From contig BTPP01000005.1 of NCBI GenBank assembly GCA_037102815.1, positions 3,162,001 to 3,226,000 of the forward strand: a DNA stretch of 64,000 nucleotides, written 5' to 3'. Positions 58,320-64,000 of this stretch are shown here, in pieces. The notes below the pieces were generated by a model. It searched no databases, was not told the DNA's origin, and saw only the letters and a program-made list of their open reading frames with translations. How positions within the stretch are numbered: the first letter of the stretch is position 1; each line of letters opens with the position of its first letter. The translations under genes were made by a program, and so were the position numbers. Origin of the DNA: Neurospora intermedia (Eukaryota > Ascomycota > Sordariomycetes > Sordariales > Sordariaceae).

Positions 58320-59420
58320 ATAATAATATTAGTAAATAACGAATATCCCAACGATATTACTAAGACTATTAGTATAAGCGTAAGGAGTATATAGAAATAT
58401 AAACGTATTTTAACGGATATTAGTAAGGTATTTATACTATTACGAACCCCCTAGAATACTAAAAAGCTTCCTATATAAGCGCTTAAGGTATATTATATAC
58501 AATATTGCTCCCTATACTTTATTAATTATAATTAATATTATAAAGGAAATTATAAACCTTCTTGTATTGAAATCCGATTTATATTTCAATAAAATTTATA
58601 CCTTTTTAGCTAATAAATATAATATATACGTTTCGACCGAGACTATACGACGGTACTTTCAATAGGATAAGTGGAAGAAGAAGCGATTCTATATAAAAGT
58701 ATTATAATAATCTCCTATATTAGTAGTTGAATAAATATTAAAAATCTCTTTATTTATTATAAAGATATTTATATTCTATAACGAGTCTAGTATAAATTGA
58801 AGGGACGGTATTTATTATACTAGTTGGGCACCCTGCGGCGCTATTGCGACGGTATTAAGTAAATTCGTACGTAGTATATAGTATTACTTCCTTCTAACTA
58901 TTATAATAAATAGATTATTCAATATACTAGTATTTAGAAGTATAACGGACTTAATCGGAGTTTGGGATTAGATAGTAAAATACTTACTCCCTAAAATAAA
59001 TCTATTTCCCGGTCGTAATAGTATTTTAATAATAGATAACGCTAACTAATACCCCTGTACCGAATTCTAATATGCATACAATTAGAAGGGGGTTTTATTA
59101 TAATATTTACTACCGTACTCTCCCGAATTCAACCCTATCGAAATATACTTTAATAATTTCAAATGGTAATTTAAGCGGGTATATTGTAATAAGGGTAGTA
59201 ATAAGATATTAAATAACGATTTTACTATATTTCTTAAACAATTAGCGTAGGATATAAAGTATAGAGTATAATAGATTTATAACTATTTTAAGAATGCGAA
59301 GCTAGTAATAAATTAATTTAATAATATTAATAAAGAGTATAGGGAGTTATATACTAACGAACTAATTAAATATAGAGAGATAGGTACTATATTTGGGCGG
59401 TAGTAGAAAATATAAGTAGG
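58320..59420 (+). pseudogene. Tc1/mariner-like (DDE_3) transposase relic
   Basis: Plus-strand reading with few frame changes. An N-terminal helix-turn-helix-like zone runs from about 58340 to 58700 (RSIKYKRILTDISKVF-like, then KWKKKRFYIK near 58665-58690). The catalytic domain follows: IFYNESSINWRDGIYYTSW (about 58772-58832; first Asp changed to Asn), LIIDNANQYPCTEFQYAYN (about 59025-59085; second Asp) and LLPYSPEFNPIEIYF (about 59105-59150; third acidic residue, Glu of NPIE). A C-terminal LAQDIKYRVQQIYNYF helix is at about 59235-59290. A few RIP stops and one or two shifts inactivate it. Confidence 0.75.
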
Positions 59421-59843
59421 AGTAATAGATTTATAGGTATTAAATTGAATTATATATTAAAAATACTAGAAATACTATAAATATTAGAAATACTATAAAT
59501 TGTATTTATCTATATAATAATACTAAAATACTAGAAACCCCCCTCTTTCGCTATAAATCGACTCGTAATATCGTTATCCCTCGCTAGGACCGTTAGTAGT
59601 AGTACTACCCGCTATAGAAGTAAGAGTTCTAGTAACGCTATACTTAAATATAGTATTAAATCGCGGGTCTAAAATATATACTAGTTAGTTAAATTATAAT
59701 AATAGGGGTTAGAAAATATATTTACTATAGTTTAATTATATTACTAGTACTATATACTTAATTTTAAGGAAATTTTTAATACCGTCCTTAAATATTATAT
59801 AAAGGTCGTAGTTAAACCCTAGCCTTATAAACTACTTTACTAG
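59421..59843. other. AT-rich spacer; no coding seen
   Basis: Begins with AAATACTAGAAATACTATAAAT tandem units (59458-59530). No coding call. Confidence 0.4.
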
Positions 59844-62120
59844 CTACTCTCTGAGCGTAAATATATTAAGCAGCGCCTCTTTATTCCGGAATTTATTCTT
59901 CAAAGCGAATAAAATTCTATATATTAATACTACTTTAATTAACGATCCAATATAGTAACGCTTATAGAACGCTTTAAAGAATTTAGTAATAACCTTTTTA
60001 GCCGGCCAATTAAGCGGGGTAGGGGGTAGCAGTAACGAACGGAGACCGAAAGTTAAGGGTATAAGCGAATATAATATAAATAATTCTCTAATCTCTACCG
60101 GAGATTCTCTAATCTCCTCTTTACCCTCGTCCTCCTCGTCCGCTACCAACGGCAATATAATTAATGGTAGTACTAGTAGTTAAATAAAGATTATAATTGT
60201 TATAGAAATAGGAGGAGGGTTAGCGTTAGTATTAATACGCCTAGTAGCGAAAGTTTCGCGGTCGGTTGGGTGCCTATAGAACGCAATAGTAAAATACTTT
60301 AACAACGTATACAAATTAATAATTACCGCTTTACTTAATAAGGAAAGAACGCCCGCTATATTATAATTATAACCGCTAATAATTACCGAATTAGCGATAG
60401 AGCCGCCAGTAGTATAAGGTAGCTAGATTTAGGAATATTAAAAGTAGGGAGAGAAGTACTAATATAGTAGTAGGTATAATAGGTATAGGAGAGGAGGTAT
60501 AGTTAATATAGACCTCTAAAATCGTCCTTCCTTAGTATAATTTATAATAGATTATTCATAGTCTCTATATTAGTACTACTATTACTATTATTAATATTAT
60601 TAATAATATTAATATTAACCGGTAGATTATTACCTCCTTCTTTACATTTATTACTACTATTATTAGTACTAGAAGCGGCTACTACTTCGTTACTCAATAT
60701 ATTTCATACTAATTCAAATAGCGGGCTAGCTACTATAGCCTTCCTTAGCGATATAGCGTATACCTACTTACTTATATCTTTAATATTAAAATTATAATAA
60801 ATTATACTCCTATTTATAATATAATATATTTAATACTTAATAGCCTTATTATAATTTTTATATTTATAATTAAAACTATACGCCTATACCTATACCAGCT
60901 CCTAATATACAATACCGCGTAACTTTACCCCCGTACGCTCCTCTTACTACCGGTCCTCTTCTAGATTCTTCTTAACTTCTATTAATATTATATTTATTAT
61001 AACGCGTTTAAACTTTTTAGTACCAACTAGAATCTATAACCCTTATAACAATAATATATCGACCGTTCGTAGGGTTAGAGTAATAAAAGGATTAATTAAA
61101 CTACGAGAGGGGGTAAGAATAGAAGGTATACTACTACGGGAGGATAGGGTAACTGGGATTTTACTAACAGACGGGTCAATTAATTAAAATTTAAATAATA
61201 TAGTAAAATAGTAATACTAATTAATATAGTAAAAGTACAACTTTATAATAGTCTTATACTTAAAGTTATTATACCTATTATAAAAATCCCTCCCAAAAAT
61301 AGTCTTATTATATAAAATAACCCGGGCGTAGCGGTTATTATAAATAGTAGCGGTATATATAACATTATATAAAGAAACCAACTACTTTATCCCTACGGCT
61401 ATATTATTATTAATAATATTTTATATATAACTTCGCTATATATATATAATCTCCCCAAGTAGTATCATCCCAAATTACTACTTATAGAGCTCGCTATTAT
61501 TTTACTCGACTTTAACCTTTCGAAATAAATTAAAATCTTTAATAAGGGGTAGTTTATTACGGCTAACGGTAATACATAAACCGACTATATTAAATTAGAC
61601 CTATATCGAATTAAAGTATTTAAAATACGGCGGTAGCATAAAAACGACCGGCTTACGGGCAACACAAAGCTAAGCCGGTAGCGCCGAAGTAATTAGCTTA
61701 ATTAGAGAGGCTATATCGCTATTATTATCGTCCGATAAATAAAATAAAGTATCGAAAGCCTGCTTCTTAAGGGTAAAGTAAATAGGGAATTATTATTCGA
61801 CTTCGTTATCATCGTTAGAAACCTCTTTATTACTAGAAATTTCAACGTATATTGCGGGTTTGGAGGGGGACGACAATAGCTCTAAAATTAATTCTAACTC
61901 TAACTCTAACTCTAACTTTAATATAATAGCCTTCCCCTTTTTAATAGTAATCTTCTTAATAGCGGCCTTCTTAATAATAATTTTAATAAGAACAGCCTTC
62001 TTTTTAGGTAGAATAGTCTTAAGAATAATTTTAATAAATTACTCGGCTTTACAATTCTTCTTTCTAAAGCGGGAGGAAACGCGTTATAAGATTATTAGAA
62101 TTATTAAACTAGGATCTTCC
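59844..62120 (-). pseudogene. Degraded minus-strand coding region, family not recognised
   Basis: Read from the right, it has protein-like stretches. These are a Lys/Ala-rich segment (KKAVLIKIIIKKAAIKK, about 61990-61930) and an acidic VEISSNKEVSNDDNEVE (about 61845-61795). LKKQAFDTLFYLSDD (about 61775-61735) and a longer middle part (LVSLYNVIYTATIYNNRYARVILYNKTIFGRDF, about 61395-61290) follow. Near the left end is an open frame of 103 codons (60155-59844) with ADEEDEGKEEIRESPVEIRELF. Stops are of RIP type. It may be a second gene of the same transposon or an older nested element. I cannot name it. Confidence 0.35.
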
Positions 62121-62342
62121 TAATTTTAACCTTCATTAAAGTAGACTATTAGCGCGCTACTTCAAATATAGGATCGCTTTACGCCAGTAGATTTTAAATT
62201 AAAGATTATTTTAGGAGGTATTATTACAATAAATTTAATTAATTACTAGTATTTTAATTACTTTGTACGTTAAAATAACTTCAAAATAATATAGAAATTA
62301 TTATAAAATAATAAATTTTAACGAAGTTGTGCAATACAGAAG

Positions 62343-62425
62343 TGCGGTGTGTGTGTGTGTGTGTGCACGCACACACCTCTTGCCAAGACTGCACAGGTGT
62401 TTGAGTGTGGGAACGACGACCCCAA
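62343..62425. repeat. Right inverted repeat with (TG)n
   Basis: Inverted partner of 58043-58120. The (GT)n/(CA)n runs and the ACACCTGTGCAGTCTTGG block match. It marks the right edge of the RIP-affected block. Confidence 0.8.
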
Positions 62426-62657
62426 CTCCTTCCTTCTTTGGCATCAAGAATGACACCTTATCTAGGTAGGCGGCGCCCGCGCGGATCATGGCGTACAACT
62501 CGGGGCAAGAATGGAGGGAGCCCACCTCAGCCACGACGAGGAACTCAGATGTTTCTGTGTAGACCTAGGTATCTATACGTTTCCTGCTCGATAACCAAAG
62601 TAACCACCCCGCACCCTCCATGCTACCTGCAAACTTCTCCTTTCGTTCATCGCCATA
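62426..62657. other. Upstream region of the DUF3632 gene
   Basis: Balanced GC, no RIP. Less than 240 bp separates the repeat edge from the ATG, so the promoter lies next to or inside repeat-derived DNA. No TATA box recognised. Confidence 0.5.
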
Positions 62658-63680
62658 ATGCCAGTTCAAGAGTCCATAATCCCAGCGCCATCCGGAAAGA
62701 AGTCCAAGACCGGCCCAATTAGTCTACAAGTCCTTCGGGACAACACCAGAGAGTTAGGGGAGAGCAATGCGCAGATTGTTGATGCTTTGGAGGCTGCGCT
62801 CAACATCAATGATGATGCTCTCATTCCCCAGGCTGCCAAGCGCCTCGCAGACCGGCTAGACAGCACCATACTCACACGCGACGACCCTGCGGACATGGAA
62901 TCGGAGGTTGAGGACGCTCGGTATAACGTATACACCACCTTGTTGGCAGCAGTGCAATTAGTACCCGCCGGCCATGAAGCGCATCGCCGGCTGGCTTTGG
63001 TTTTACATGATCTGGCTGGCCTGGATGGACATCCTGTCAGTCTTCTGTTACGGATCTATCCGGAAGGGTTGAGTTGCTGACACTGATTCTGTAGGCATGG
63101 CAGCGCTTGGACGGCTTCGCCATCTGCAACCGAGATGCATGGCAAGGTAGGCAAACAAGAAGATTCCATGCAACTCAAGTTAGGAGCCTGACAGGTTGAG
63201 ATCCATGGTTGCTAACACCAGCTAGATCCAACCCTCAGCTTGGAATCTGCCACCGATCCAGAGGTCCACGAGCGATGGTGCAACCTCAACGCATTCCTAG
63301 CGATCTTGCTCAGCACGGGCGCAATTAACTGGCGGGAACTACCCATATGGGAACTTCGCGATGGTCTGGAGGAGAGCGTGGAGGAGCTCTCCCAGGAAGG
63401 CAAGGACACACGGGTTGTGGTTGCCACCTTGTGGATCAAGCATGCTGGAAAGTTCATCTGGGAACATTCCCTTTCAGGCAAGCCGGGAAACTTGGACGAG
63501 ACTGATTCAAGAATGCTTAGAGCTGGAGAGCTATATCAAGGCCAGCCGGGGTACTCGCGAGACCGATGGGACTTTTGGAAGAGGCGTCTAGGGGAACTAC
63601 GGAGCCATGTGAGCGAGTCGCGAAGCTCTGCCATTGACGAAGCCATTGAGACCATGACAGAACTGGAGAGCAAGAGCTGA
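62658..63680 (+). CDS. DUF3632-family protein (unknown function), three exons
   Basis: Exons 62658-63035, 63095-63146 and 63226-63680 are joined by introns of 59 nt (GTCAGT...GTAG) and 79 nt (GTAGGC...CTAG), giving 294 aa. The ATG at 62658 is the first in a frame open from there; A at -3. Residues 20-125 are helical. The recognisable core is HERWCNLNAFLAILLS (158-173) followed by LPIWELRDGLEE (182-193). This is the W-x-N-x-N-A-F plus hydrophobic-W-x-LRD/E-LE pattern of fungal DUF3632 proteins, a soluble Pezizomycotina family with no known reaction. No signal peptide or membrane segment. The acceptor CTAG at 63225 was chosen over CAG at 63222 because only it keeps the frame. No RIP damage. Confidence 0.85.
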
Positions 63681-64000
63681 ATAACTTGGTGAGGAACACA
63701 ACGCCTTTTGAGGGAGATTGGGCCAAGGACCCATGCCCGCTTCTATGTGGTATTTGCCGGGGTCTATGGCTCGAGACGTCCACAACCCACAATGTAAGGT
63801 AGTCAAGTGGTGCACAGTAGAGAGATCGGAAAAGATAGACTCGCTAAAATACAAATGGCTTCAAAAGAGAGAACTCGATCTGTGCGGCGATCACAAAGCT
63901 TATATTTGGTGATTTGACGGCACATCGACAAGCAGTCATGTACAGAGGATATTGCTGCAAGCTCACTTAGAGACACCTTCATAGAGACAGCAATGTGACT
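63681..64000. other. 3' flank of the DUF3632 gene
   Basis: Gene-like composition. The small open frames (for example 63718-63912) lack domains and overlap antisense ones. No further gene can be supported before the window ends. Confidence 0.4.

Noticed and set aside
63597-63912. Open frames after and antisense to the DUF3632 gene
   Set aside because: Shadows of the coding region and its 3' flank; no domain support.

Overview
The window looks like a piece of a filamentous ascomycete (Pezizomycotina) chromosome. It has small spliceosomal introns (59-81 nt), a secreted AA9-type polysaccharide monooxygenase, a fungus-specific DUF3632 gene and a very large block of transposons with the signature of repeat-induced point mutation (RIP). 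Copies differ almost only by C->T and G->A, CpA is largely replaced by TpA, Trp/Gln/Arg codons have become stops, and the polymerase motif YxDD reads YxNN in every retroelement. The genus cannot be named from the sequence.

Bases 1 to about 53,500 are a nest of transposons with almost no host genes. A minus-strand Ty3/gypsy copy (1-2478, continuing at 12,037) is split by MULE A (2479-12036), which is split by a Copia element (4078-10136). A truncated second copy, MULE B (about 12655-18299), is split by a different MULE, E (about 13030-16275). A chromodomain Ty3/gypsy (19341-36934) is split directly behind its RT active site by another Ty3/gypsy (23649-33275). Then come a tnp2/Plavaka-like transposase relic (about 38300-42350), two MULE-type MITEs (43278-43978 and 44127-44771), a fragment and a full copy of MULE C (47394-50406), and a small gag-only LTR element (51282-53495). 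Most boundaries are fixed to the base by paired terminal repeats and target-site duplications. The only candidate host gene in this block is an intron-containing tRNA-Pro(AGG) at 46776-46864, which carries two RIP-like substitutions.

From about 53,500 to 57,200 composition returns to balanced GC. There is a simple-sequence zone with a short TTAGGG tract and a tRNA-like unit, then a clean solo LTR (54024-54279) and the intact two-exon AA9 gene on the minus strand (55614-56390). A second AT-rich block (57,280-62,340) holds an inverted-repeat element with a 38-G tract and a Tc1/mariner-like (DDE_3) transposase relic, plus a degraded minus-strand coding region I do not recognise. The block is flanked by inverted repeats with (CA)n.

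From 62,400 to the end the sequence is gene-like again and carries an intact three-exon DUF3632 gene (62658-63680). The two protein genes appear to be independent single-copy host genes in islands beside RIP-inactivated repeats. I see no operon-like or cluster logic linking them.
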